From contig SHWW01000006.1 in assembly GCA_009693635.1 (NCBI GenBank), forward strand, positions 1-48,017: a stretch of DNA of 48,017 nucleotides, written 5' to 3'. Of the stretch, positions 10,595-18,827 are shown piece by piece; position 1 is the stretch's first letter; each line of letters opens with the position of its first letter. The notes beneath the pieces were generated by a model, which was not told the DNA's origin, did no database searches, and saw only the letters and a program-made list of their open reading frames with translations. This DNA is from Flavobacteriaceae bacterium (GTDB lineage Bacteria; Bacteroidota; Bacteroidia; Flavobacteriales; Flavobacteriaceae). Position numbers and translations under genes: made by a program.

Positions 10595-10948
10595 TTACTC
10601 TACTCCATCATACCGCTCTGGTACTTGTGGGTCGTATAAAGGACATTTAAATTCTTCGAGTTCACTTACTAAAATATCCATCGTTTTTCCTTCAGTTCCG
10701 TAGCAATCAATTTTTATGCTTTGAGAAGTGCTACGAACGTGAAATGCACCTGGACCATTATTGTTTTTCCAACTGTTTTCATCCATTCGTTCCCATTTTG
10801 AGAACAAAGTATTAATTCGGTTTAGAATTACGGATGTTGGTAAATCTTCTAAACCTTCAACTAATTCTTCTTCTACGATGGACTCATACACTAAATGGTG
10901 ATTGAGATAAATTCCGTCTTGGTAAATCCAAAAAACTAATTCGTACAT
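10595..10948 (-). CDS. Hypothetical protein
   Basis: 117 aa acidic ORF, same strand as and 23 bp from 10134-10571; no family recognised. Confidence 0.72.
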   Translation of the reverse strand: MYELVFWIYQDGIYLNHHLVYESIVEEELVEGLEDLPTSVILNRINTLFSKWERMDENSWKNNNGPGAFHVRSTSQSIKIDCYGTEGKTMDILVSELEEFKCPLYDPQVPERYDGVE

Positions 10949-10956
10949 AACTGTGT

Positions 10957-11047
10957 TTTAGCCCCGATAGCAGTGGAAATCCTTTTCTTTTTTTCTTTAA
11001 AAAAGAAAAGATTGTAACGAATAGCGGGAATAGCTCCTAAAAAAAGC
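10957..11047. repeat. Intergenic element copy 1 (hairpin between direct half-repeats)
   Basis: ttttagccCCGATAGCAGTGGAAATCC, 12 bp perfect hairpin cttttctttttt(10982-10993)/aaaaaagaaaag(10999-11010), then attgtaaCGAATAGCGGGAATAGCTCCtaaaaaaa; diverged copy at 23616-23693. Confidence 0.7.
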
Positions 11048-11051
11048 TAAA

Positions 11052-12230
11052 TTAATATTCAAAAACACCATACTCACTGGTGATTGTCAATTTTTTTGTA
11101 TCTGATGCTGCTACTCTACCCACAATTTGAGCATCAACATTAAACGATTTTGAGATGGTAATAATATCATTGGCGATGACTTCAGGAACATACAATTCCA
11201 TACGGTGACCGCAATTGAAAACCTGGTACATTTCCTTCCAATCCGTTTTAGATTGTTCTTGAATCAATTGGAATAATGGTGGTACTGGAAACAAATTGTC
11301 TTTTATTATATGAACGTTATCTACAAAATGTAATATTTTGGTTTGTGCACCACCACTGCAATGCACCATTCCATGAATAGCTTCTGAATTGTATTTTTCT
11401 AAAATTTTCTTGATAATTGGGGCGTAGGTTCTTGTTGGAGATAGCACCAATTTTCCTGCGTCAATTGGAGAATTTTTCACGGCATCTGTCAACTTTACTT
11501 TTCCAGAATAAACTAAATCTTGGGGAACTGCCGCGTCAAAACTTTCAGGATATTTCTGAGCCAAATAGTTGTCAAAAACATCGTGTCGTGCCGACGTTAA
11601 TCCGTTGCTTCCCATTCCGCCATTGTAGCCTTTTTCGTAACTTGATTGACCAAAAGAAGCCAAACCAACAATTACATCTCCCGCTTTTATATTGGCATTA
11701 TCAATCACATCGCTACGTTTCATTCTGGCGGTAACCGTTGAATCTACTATGATGGTACGCACAATATCGCCTACGTCTGCGGTTTCTCCGCCTGAGGAAT
11801 GAATGTTTACGCCGTAGGTTTTCAATTCTGCAATTAATTCTTCCGTTCCGTTGATAATTGCCGAAATCACTTCTGACGTGATTAGGTTTTTATTTCTTCC
11901 AATTGTTGAAGATAATAAAATATTATCGGTAGCTCCAACACACAATAAATCGTCAATATTCATTATTAATGCGTCTTGTGCAATGCCCTTCCAAACAGAA
12001 ACATCGCCTGTTTCTTTCCAATACATATACGCCAACGAAGATTTTGTACCTGCTCCGTCAGCGTGCATTATGAGACAATATTCTTCGTCTTGGGTTAAAT
12101 AATCGGGAATTATTTTACAAAAAGCTTGTGGAAACAAACCCTTGTCAATATTTTTTATAGCGTTGTGAACGTCTTCTTTGGATGCTGAAACACCGCGAAG
12201 TGCATATCGTTTACTTGTATCTGAACTCAT
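11052..12230 (-). CDS. purM: Phosphoribosylformylglycinamidine cyclo-ligase (AIR synthase)
   Basis: YALRGVSASKEDVHNAIK; HADGAGTKSSLAYMYWKETGD; CVGATDNILLSSTIGRNK; GGETADVGDIVRT. Start moved to ATG 12230 (MSSDTSKRYALRGVS). Confidence 0.85.
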   Translation of the reverse strand: MSSDTSKRYALRGVSASKEDVHNAIKNIDKGLFPQAFCKIIPDYLTQDEEYCLIMHADGAGTKSSLAYMYWKETGDVSVWKGIAQDALIMNIDDLLCVGATDNILLSSTIGRNKNLITSEVISAIINGTEELIAELKTYGVNIHSSGGETADVGDIVRTIIVDSTVTARMKRSDVIDNANIKAGDVIVGLASFGQSSYEKGYNGGMGSNGLTSARHDVFDNYLAQKYPESFDAAVPQDLVYSGKVKLTDAVKNSPIDAGKLVLSPTRTYAPIIKKILEKYNSEAIHGMVHCSGGAQTKILHFVDNVHIIKDNLFPVPPLFQLIQEQSKTDWKEMYQVFNCGHRMELYVPEVIANDIITISKSFNVDAQIVGRVAASDTKKLTITSEYGVFEY

Positions 12231-12308
12231 TTTTTTTGTGTAGTTGTTTGCAAAGATAATCGGAATTTTTGGATGTGAAATTTTCAATTGTTGGAAATAT
12301 AGAAATAT

Positions 12309-13103
12309 TTAATTTTCTATAATCATAATTTCCACACGGCGATTGTCTTCTTCCTCTTGTTCAGATTGTTCAGGTATTTGATGAACTGGCCTTGTGGTTC
12401 CGAAACCCTTATAAGTAATTCGCTTTCTATTAATTTTATTTTGAATAAGAAAAACCCAAACTGCTCTAGCCCTAGCTGAAGAAACATCATATTGTTCAAG
12501 AACAGTTTGACAACAAATGTGACCCTGAATTTCTATTTTAAGCTTTGGATTGTCATTCATTACACATAAAAGTTCATATAACACAGGTTTTGATTTTGGT
12601 AATAATTTTGGGGAATTATTATAAAAATAGATGTTTTTAAGTTTAATAATATCACCCACATTAGAAGTTTTCAAAGTTGCATTCAGCTCTTCAAGCATAA
12701 TAGCCTCTTTTGTTTTTGGGACAACTTCCTTGATTATTTCATAGACTACAGTAACTTTTCTGTTTTCGGATTGAATTTTTGACTGTTCAAAATCTTTTCC
12801 AAAACCCTTAATTTCATAATCACTTTTTATTTTCACATTTCTGTCTTTCAAGAAATCATAAACCGAATGAACGCGGTTCCAAGACAAAGTATCATTGTAA
12901 TGATTACTTCCTTTCCAATCACAAAAGCCATGAATTTTTTGAACTTCAATATTTTTTGAAGCAGCAACCCAATCAACTAATTTTTGGTTGGCAGCCATAT
13001 TGATATCATATTTATTATAATCAAAGAAAACCTCCAATTTTTCCTGTGCTGATATTTTTTCAATATTAAAAAGCAACAATAAATAAAATAGTTTCAATTT
13101 CAT
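12309..13103 (-). CDS. OmpA family protein with two OmpA-like domains
   Basis: Signal peptide; FFDYNKYDINMAANQKLVDWVA...GFGKDFEQSKIQSENRKVTVVYE and FYNNSPKLLPKSKPVLYELLCVMNDNPKLKIEIQGHI...RITYKGFGTTRPVHQIPEQSEQEEEDNRRVEIMI. Confidence 0.88.
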   Translation of the reverse strand: MKLKLFYLLLLFNIEKISAQEKLEVFFDYNKYDINMAANQKLVDWVAASKNIEVQKIHGFCDWKGSNHYNDTLSWNRVHSVYDFLKDRNVKIKSDYEIKGFGKDFEQSKIQSENRKVTVVYEIIKEVVPKTKEAIMLEELNATLKTSNVGDIIKLKNIYFYNNSPKLLPKSKPVLYELLCVMNDNPKLKIEIQGHICCQTVLEQYDVSSARARAVWVFLIQNKINRKRITYKGFGTTRPVHQIPEQSEQEEEDNRRVEIMIIEN

Positions 13104-13167
13104 TATTATAATTTGATATTGATATATAAAATATAATCAAAGTTATGATTTTTTTTGGTTATAAAAA

Positions 13168-13195
13168 AACCTGATTCATTTATCGGAACCAGATT
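13168..13195 (-). terminator. Terminator-like hairpin downstream of the GSIII gene
   Basis: Minus strand AATCTGGTTC-cgataaat-GAATCAGGTT followed by TTTTT; 10 bp stem with two G-U pairs. Confidence 0.65.
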
Positions 13196-13219
13196 AACTA
13201 TTTGTAACTCAAATTATCA

Positions 13220-15409
13220 TTATTTGGTAAACAACAACTCTCTGTACTTGGTTAATGTCCAGATTTCATCATCCACCAAAAGCTCTAATTTATCGCAATG
13301 GTCTCTAATGATTTCAAAATAAGGTTTCACTTTATTGCAATAGGCTTCTGCCATTTCTAGAGCATCTGTAATCACATTTGCTTTTCTTCGAGCATCGGTC
13401 ATTTCCTCAACTTTAGAATTAATACCTTCTATATGTTTAGAAATTTCTTTGATTAATCGGATTTGTTCTTTAGCAATTTTCTCAAAATCAGAACCGAAAA
13501 TTTCTTTCAGCCCTTTAACATTTTCAATCAATGTATTTTGATACCTGATAGCCGTTGGAATAACGTGATTTTGAGAAATATCTCCCAAAACTCGTCCTTC
13601 AATTTGGATTTTCTTAGTATATTCTTCTAATTCAATTTCGTATCTCGCTTCCACTTCCACGTGATTCATAATTCCCATTTCCGAGAATAAATCGAATGCT
13701 TGCTTAGATGCTCTAGCCTTCAATGCTTCGGGAGTAGTTTTTGAATTACTCAATCCTCTTTTTGCCGCTTCAATTTCCCAAGCTTCGCTATAGCCATCTC
13801 CTTCAAAAAGAATTTTCTTAGATACTTTGATGTATTCTCTCAAAATATTGAAAATAGCATCGTCTTTCTTCATTCCTTTTAATTCAATCAAACTATCGAC
13901 TTCAATTTTGAAATCTTTCAATTGTTTGGCAACAATAGTATTCAAAGTTGTCATGGCATTGGAACAATTTGCTGAAGAACCAACGGCTCTAAACTCAAAT
14001 TTATTTCCTGTAAAGGCAAATGGTGATGTTCTATTTCTATCAGTATTGTCCAAAAGTACGTCTGGAATTTTACCCACTACATTCAATTTTAAATCAGTTT
14101 TCTCTTCAGGTGATAATTTTCCAGAAGTTACTCCTTCTAATTCAGCTAAAACTTTTGTTAATTGTTCTCCAATAAAAACAGAAATAATTGCCGGAGGTGC
14201 TTCGTTAGCACCTAATCTGTGATCGTTACTAGCAGTTGCAATAGCTCCACGCAATAACGCTTCATAATCATTTACTGCTTTTATAGTATTAATAAAGAAA
14301 GTCAAAAATTGCAAATTACTCATTGGGGTTTTACTCGGACTCAATAAATTTACACCTGTATCCGTTGCCAAAGACCAGTTGTTGTGTTTTCCAGAACCAT
14401 TTACGCCCTTGAATGGTTTTTCGTGGAGCAATACTTTCAAATCGTGGCGCTCCCCCACTTTGTGCATGACATCCATCAACAAACAGTTGTGATCTACAGC
14501 CAAATTCGTTTCTTCAAAAATGGGTGCCAACTCAAATTGATTAGGTGCCACTTCATTGTGACGCGTTTTTACAGGGATTCCGAGCAACATACATTCTTGT
14601 TCCAAATCTCGCATAAAAGTCAAAGCCCTTGTTGGAATAGACCCAAAATAATGATCATCTAATTGTTGTCCTTTGGCAGAAGTATGTCCTATTAATGTTC
14701 GTCCTGTCATCATTAAATCAGGACGAGAATTCGCTAACGATTTGTCAATCAAAAAATATTCTTGCTCCCAACCCAAAGTAGCGGTTACTTTCTTTACATT
14801 TTTATCAAAATATTTACACACATCTGTAGCTGCATCATCCATAGCAGACAAGGCACGTAATAATGGAATTTTATTATCTAATGCTTCTCCTGTATAAGAA
14901 ATGAAAACGGTAGGAATACATAAAGTCGTACCATAAATAAACGCTGGAGATGTTGGATCCCAAGCGGTGTAACCTCTAGCTTCAAATGTATTTCTGATTC
15001 CACCATTTGGAAAACTTGAAGCATCTGGCTCTTGTTGTACCAATTGTGCACCACCAAATTTTTCTACAGGGTCACTTCCATCGTAAGAAGTTTCAAAAAA
15101 AGCATCGTGCTTCTCGGCAGTAGTTCCTGTAAGAGGCTGAAACCAATGTGTATAGTGAGTTACACCTTTTGATAACGCCCATTCTTTCATTCCCATTGCA
15201 ATATAATCGGCTAATTTTCTATCAATTTTTGTTCCAAATTGAACCGCATCTTTAACGGCTTTGTGCGCATCTGAAGTCAAAAACTGCTTCATTGCCTTGT
15301 TATTGAAAACATTAAACCCGAAAATATTAGATTTTATATCAGTCTCATCAAATTTAATTAAACTCCGATTGGAAGCTTCTTTTAATGCTTGAAAACGTAA
15401 ATTTGCCAT
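13220..15409 (-). CDS. glnN: Glutamine synthetase type III
   Basis: 729 aa; GWEQEYFLIDKSLANSRPDL; HNEVAPNQFELAPIFEETNLAVDHN; HEKPFKGVNGSGKHNNWSL; GSIII size and motifs. Confidence 0.96.
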   Translation of the reverse strand: MANLRFQALKEASNRSLIKFDETDIKSNIFGFNVFNNKAMKQFLTSDAHKAVKDAVQFGTKIDRKLADYIAMGMKEWALSKGVTHYTHWFQPLTGTTAEKHDAFFETSYDGSDPVEKFGGAQLVQQEPDASSFPNGGIRNTFEARGYTAWDPTSPAFIYGTTLCIPTVFISYTGEALDNKIPLLRALSAMDDAATDVCKYFDKNVKKVTATLGWEQEYFLIDKSLANSRPDLMMTGRTLIGHTSAKGQQLDDHYFGSIPTRALTFMRDLEQECMLLGIPVKTRHNEVAPNQFELAPIFEETNLAVDHNCLLMDVMHKVGERHDLKVLLHEKPFKGVNGSGKHNNWSLATDTGVNLLSPSKTPMSNLQFLTFFINTIKAVNDYEALLRGAIATASNDHRLGANEAPPAIISVFIGEQLTKVLAELEGVTSGKLSPEEKTDLKLNVVGKIPDVLLDNTDRNRTSPFAFTGNKFEFRAVGSSANCSNAMTTLNTIVAKQLKDFKIEVDSLIELKGMKKDDAIFNILREYIKVSKKILFEGDGYSEAWEIEAAKRGLSNSKTTPEALKARASKQAFDLFSEMGIMNHVEVEARYEIELEEYTKKIQIEGRVLGDISQNHVIPTAIRYQNTLIENVKGLKEIFGSDFEKIAKEQIRLIKEISKHIEGINSKVEEMTDARRKANVITDALEMAEAYCNKVKPYFEIIRDHCDKLELLVDDEIWTLTKYRELLFTK

Positions 15410-15552
15410 ACTAATTGATATTAAATTGATTAAATAATTACTTTATATTGCAAATATATAAAAATGTCTAAAGACGAACTACAAAAAAATTCTCAAATTA
15501 CTCATTTATCAGGTCAATTAATAACTTTTTAAAAATTTACCCCCATAAAAAA

Positions 15553-15591
15553 TATAATTTTACTAAAAATAATATATATAATAAAATTATA
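15553..15591. promoter_or_regulatory. Candidate regulatory inverted repeat between the GSIII and GSII genes, near two C-tract boxes
   Basis: tataatttta (15553-15562) and taaaattata (15582-15591) are exact reverse complements; TACCCCCA at 15538-15545 and TACCCCCCT at 15590-15598. Confidence 0.45.
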
Positions 15592-15604
15592 CCCCCCTAA
15601 ATTT

Positions 15605-15633
15605 TTGGAGTATAAATAAAATTTATATTTTTG
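15605..15633 (+). promoter_or_regulatory. Bacteroidota-type promoter for the GSII gene
   Basis: TTG (15605-15607), 18 nt spacer, TATTTTTG (15626-15633) fits TTG-N~19-TAnnTTTG; ATG at 15658. Confidence 0.65.
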
Positions 15634-15657
15634 TAAAAAATTAATTACTAAATAACC

Positions 15658-16671
15658 ATGGCGAAAATTAAATTAGAGTACATTTGGTTGGACGGATACG
15701 AGCCAACTCAAAATTTAAGAAGTAAAACTAAAGTTGAAGAACATGCAAATTTTCAAGGAACTTTGGCTGAAATCGGAAATTGGTCTTTTGACGGATCTTC
15801 AACAAAACAAGCCGAAGGCGGGTCTTCAGACTGTTTGTTAGTTCCTGTGGCAATCTATCCAGACCCAACTCGCATCAATGGTTTCCTAGTGATGACCGAA
15901 GTTATGAATGCAGATGGTACACCCCACTCATCAAACGGTCGGTCAACTATTGACGATGATGGAGATTTCTGGTTCGGATTCGAGCAAGAATATTTCATCA
16001 TGGACACGAAAACTTTATTGCCATTAGGATTCCCAATTGGCGGCTACCCTGCTCCACAAGGAATGTACTACTGTTCAGTAGGTGGGAAAAATACTCACGG
16101 AAGAGCTTTAGTTGAAGAACATTCTGATTTATGTATCTCTGCTGGAATCAACTTTGAAGGAATTAATCAAGAAGTAGCTTGTGGACAATGGGAATTCCAA
16201 TTGTTTGCTCAGGGTGCTAAAAAAGCAGGTGACGAAATTTGGGTTGCCCGTTATTTATTAGATCGTTTAACCGAAAAATATGGTTACTATATAGAATACC
16301 ACCCTAAACCGTTAGGAGATACCGATTGGAATGGTTCAGGTATGCACGCTAACTTCTCTAACGAAGTTTTGAGGACTTGTGGAGACCAAGCAACCTACGA
16401 AAAAATATGCGAAGCGTTCCGTCCAGTTACTGCAGAACATATTGAGGTTTATGGAGCTTATAACGACTTGCGTTTAACAGGGAAACACGAAACTGCATCC
16501 ATTCACGATTTCTCTTACGGAGTTTCAGACAGAGGATGTTCAATCCGTATTCCGTTAATGACCGTTCAAAAAGGTTGGAAAGGTTGGTTAGAAGACAGAC
16601 GACCCGCATCTAATGGTGATCCTTATAAAATTGCCGCTAGAATTGTAAAAACCGTAAAATCAGTTCTATAA
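15658..16671 (+). CDS. Glutamine synthetase, eukaryotic-like (GSII) with beta-grasp domain
   Basis: LEYIWLDGYEPTQNLRSKTKV; NWSFDGSSTKQAEGGSSDCLLVPVAIYPDPTR; GFEQEYFIMD; GSGMHANFSNE; SYGVSDRGCSIRIPL; ~337 aa. Confidence 0.95.
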   Translation: MAKIKLEYIWLDGYEPTQNLRSKTKVEEHANFQGTLAEIGNWSFDGSSTKQAEGGSSDCLLVPVAIYPDPTRINGFLVMTEVMNADGTPHSSNGRSTIDDDGDFWFGFEQEYFIMDTKTLLPLGFPIGGYPAPQGMYYCSVGGKNTHGRALVEEHSDLCISAGINFEGINQEVACGQWEFQLFAQGAKKAGDEIWVARYLLDRLTEKYGYYIEYHPKPLGDTDWNGSGMHANFSNEVLRTCGDQATYEKICEAFRPVTAEHIEVYGAYNDLRLTGKHETASIHDFSYGVSDRGCSIRIPLMTVQKGWKGWLEDRRPASNGDPYKIAARIVKTVKSVL

Positions 16672-16750
16672 CATCAACTACAATAATCAAAAGTGGTTTC
16701 AATACTGAATTTAAGTAAAATTAAGACACTTTTTTATTTGCTAATACTGA

Positions 16751-18139
16751 CTAAATTCCTACTATTGCTTTTATTTCGGCAATGATTCGTAGAGCCAAAG
16801 CATCGGCTAAATCTTGTGTTTGCGCCTCGGTGTAAATACGAATTATTGGTTCAGTATTGGACTTACGGAGGTGTACCCAATTTTCGGCAAAATCTATTTT
16901 CACGCCGTCAATTGTAGTGATGTCTTCGGATTTGTACTTATCGGTCATAACCATCAAAATGGCATCTACATCAATTTGTGGGGTGAGTTCAATTTTATTT
17001 TTACTCATATAATATTGGGGGTAACTTGCTCGTAATTCAGCTACGGTTTTCTCCTGATTTGCCAAATATGTAATGAATAAAGCTACTCCAACCAAGCTGT
17101 CACGACCATAATGCAACTCCGGATAGATAATCCCACCATTTCCTTCGCCACCAATAATTGCGTTTGTAGCCTTCATTAATTCAACTACATTGACTTCGCC
17201 CACGGCACTTGCCTGATAGTTACCTTTATACTTATTGGTGATGTCTCGTAACGCTCTAGAAGACGACATGTTAGACACTGTATTTCCTGGTGTTTTACTC
17301 AAAACGTAATCAGCGCAAGCCACAAGCGTATATTCTTCTCCAAACATTTCGCCATCATTAGAAATGAAAGCCAAACGATCTACATCGGGATCAACAACAA
17401 TTCCAAAATCTGCTTTTTCTTCGAGAACTAATTTGCAGATGTCACCTAAATGTTCTTTTAAAGGTTCCGGATTGTGTGGAAAATGTCCGTTTGGTTCGCA
17501 ATATAATTTGACTACTTCTACACCCATAAGCTCTAACAATTTAGGAATAATAATTCCACCAGATGAATTTACAGCGTCCACAACCACTTTATATTTTCGT
17601 TTTGAAACAGCCTCTATATCTACTAAAGGTAAGTTTAAAACTTCATCTATATGAATGTCCATATAGGAATCGTTTTCGGTAATTGTACCTATATCATCTA
17701 CTTCAGAAAACGTAAATGTTTCGTCTTCGGCAATTTGCAAAATCAATTCGCCTTCTTTAGCGCTTAGAAATTCCCCTTTTTCATTTAGTAATTTCAAGGC
17801 GTTCCATTCTTTTGGATTGTGAGAGGCGGTTAGGATAATTCCTCCATCGGCATTTTCCAAAGGCACCGCAATTTCTACTGTTGGAGTGGTTGACAAACCC
17901 AAATCGATAATATCAATTCCCAAACCTATTAAAGTGTGTGTGATTAAGTTATGAAACATAGGGCCCGAGATTCTTGCATCACGACCTACCACTATGGTTA
18001 ATTTGGTTTTTTTGCTTTTGCTTTTCAGAAAGGTTCCGTAGGCTGAAGCAAATTTTACTGCGTCAACAGGTGTTAGATTATCACCTACAACTCCTCCAAT
18101 GGTTCCTCGAATTCCTGATATAGATTTTATTAATGTCAT
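16751..18139 (-). CDS. glmM: Phosphoglucosamine mutase family protein
   Basis: MTLIKSISGIRGTIGG; GGIILTASHNPKEWNALKLLNEKGEF; VDPDVDRLAFI; GEGNGGIIYPELHYGRDSLVG. Start moved to ATG 18139. Confidence 0.9.
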   Translation of the reverse strand: MTLIKSISGIRGTIGGVVGDNLTPVDAVKFASAYGTFLKSKSKKTKLTIVVGRDARISGPMFHNLITHTLIGLGIDIIDLGLSTTPTVEIAVPLENADGGIILTASHNPKEWNALKLLNEKGEFLSAKEGELILQIAEDETFTFSEVDDIGTITENDSYMDIHIDEVLNLPLVDIEAVSKRKYKVVVDAVNSSGGIIIPKLLELMGVEVVKLYCEPNGHFPHNPEPLKEHLGDICKLVLEEKADFGIVVDPDVDRLAFISNDGEMFGEEYTLVACADYVLSKTPGNTVSNMSSSRALRDITNKYKGNYQASAVGEVNVVELMKATNAIIGGEGNGGIIYPELHYGRDSLVGVALFITYLANQEKTVAELRASYPQYYMSKNKIELTPQIDVDAILMVMTDKYKSEDITTIDGVKIDFAENWVHLRKSNTEPIIRIYTEAQTQDLADALALRIIAEIKAIVGI

Positions 18140-18269
18140 TTCAATGGATTTAATTTTAGCAAATATAAGAATTTGGGATGTTTTTAAAGTCGCATTTGAA
18201 ATAAAATTCCCAAACTCGGAAAATGAATTTTTTAGCACATAATTTCCTTTCTGTTGTTTCTTTTTTAAT

Positions 18270-18700
18270 TAAAATCCTTAATTTATAATAGATGACGTTC
18301 ATGAAAATAAACAAATGGAGTTGCATTCTGAAATTCAAAAAGTAATTATTTTGCAAATAGTATTGATACTTATTTTATGCGCATACTATTTTAAGAGAAA
18401 GTACCGGGCAATCACATTCCAATTACCATCATTTTTCTGAAGTTATTGTAGATGTTTTAAGATCACTTTTTGGCTAAGAACTGAAGTTTATATTCGGATG
18501 AAAAATTGGAGGTTTTTGTTTCTAATTTCTATGATTAATTAATCATCCCAATTTATTGACTGAGCAAAACTAGCTTTTCAGTTACCAAAAATTATCAACA
18601 GAATTGAGATTGTTTTACAAAGAATTTGAGGATAATTTTACTCTTTTCTTTAATAACTTTCGAGTTTATTTTTCTGAAAAATTAGATCTATCATAGTTAT
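18270..18700 (+). pseudogene. Decayed gene, possibly a TPR-TM-HTH transcriptional regulator remnant
   Basis: Plus-strand fragments: DDVHENKQMELHSEIQKVIILQIVLILILCAYYFKRKYR (TM helix, stop TGA at 18438) and, in another register, LRLFYKEFEDNFTLFFNNFRVYFSEKLDLS*; no intact ORF. Confidence 0.35.
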
Positions 18701-18827
18701 TGATTCGTTCAATAGTTTTAGTGTTATGCATTAGTATATTTATTAAGTTCAATTTTATTGAACTAATTTGAAATAACGAGCGGTATTAAACTCAAAATAA
18801 TATTAAATTAGCATTTTACAAAAATCA

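Noticed and set aside
13827-14222. 131 aa plus-strand ORF inside glnN
   Set aside because: Antisense to GSIII coding sequence with no domain signature.
16690-16735. Possible terminator after the GSII gene (aaaagtg...cactttttt)
   Set aside because: Only ~7 bp of stem across a ~30 nt loop; too weak to call.
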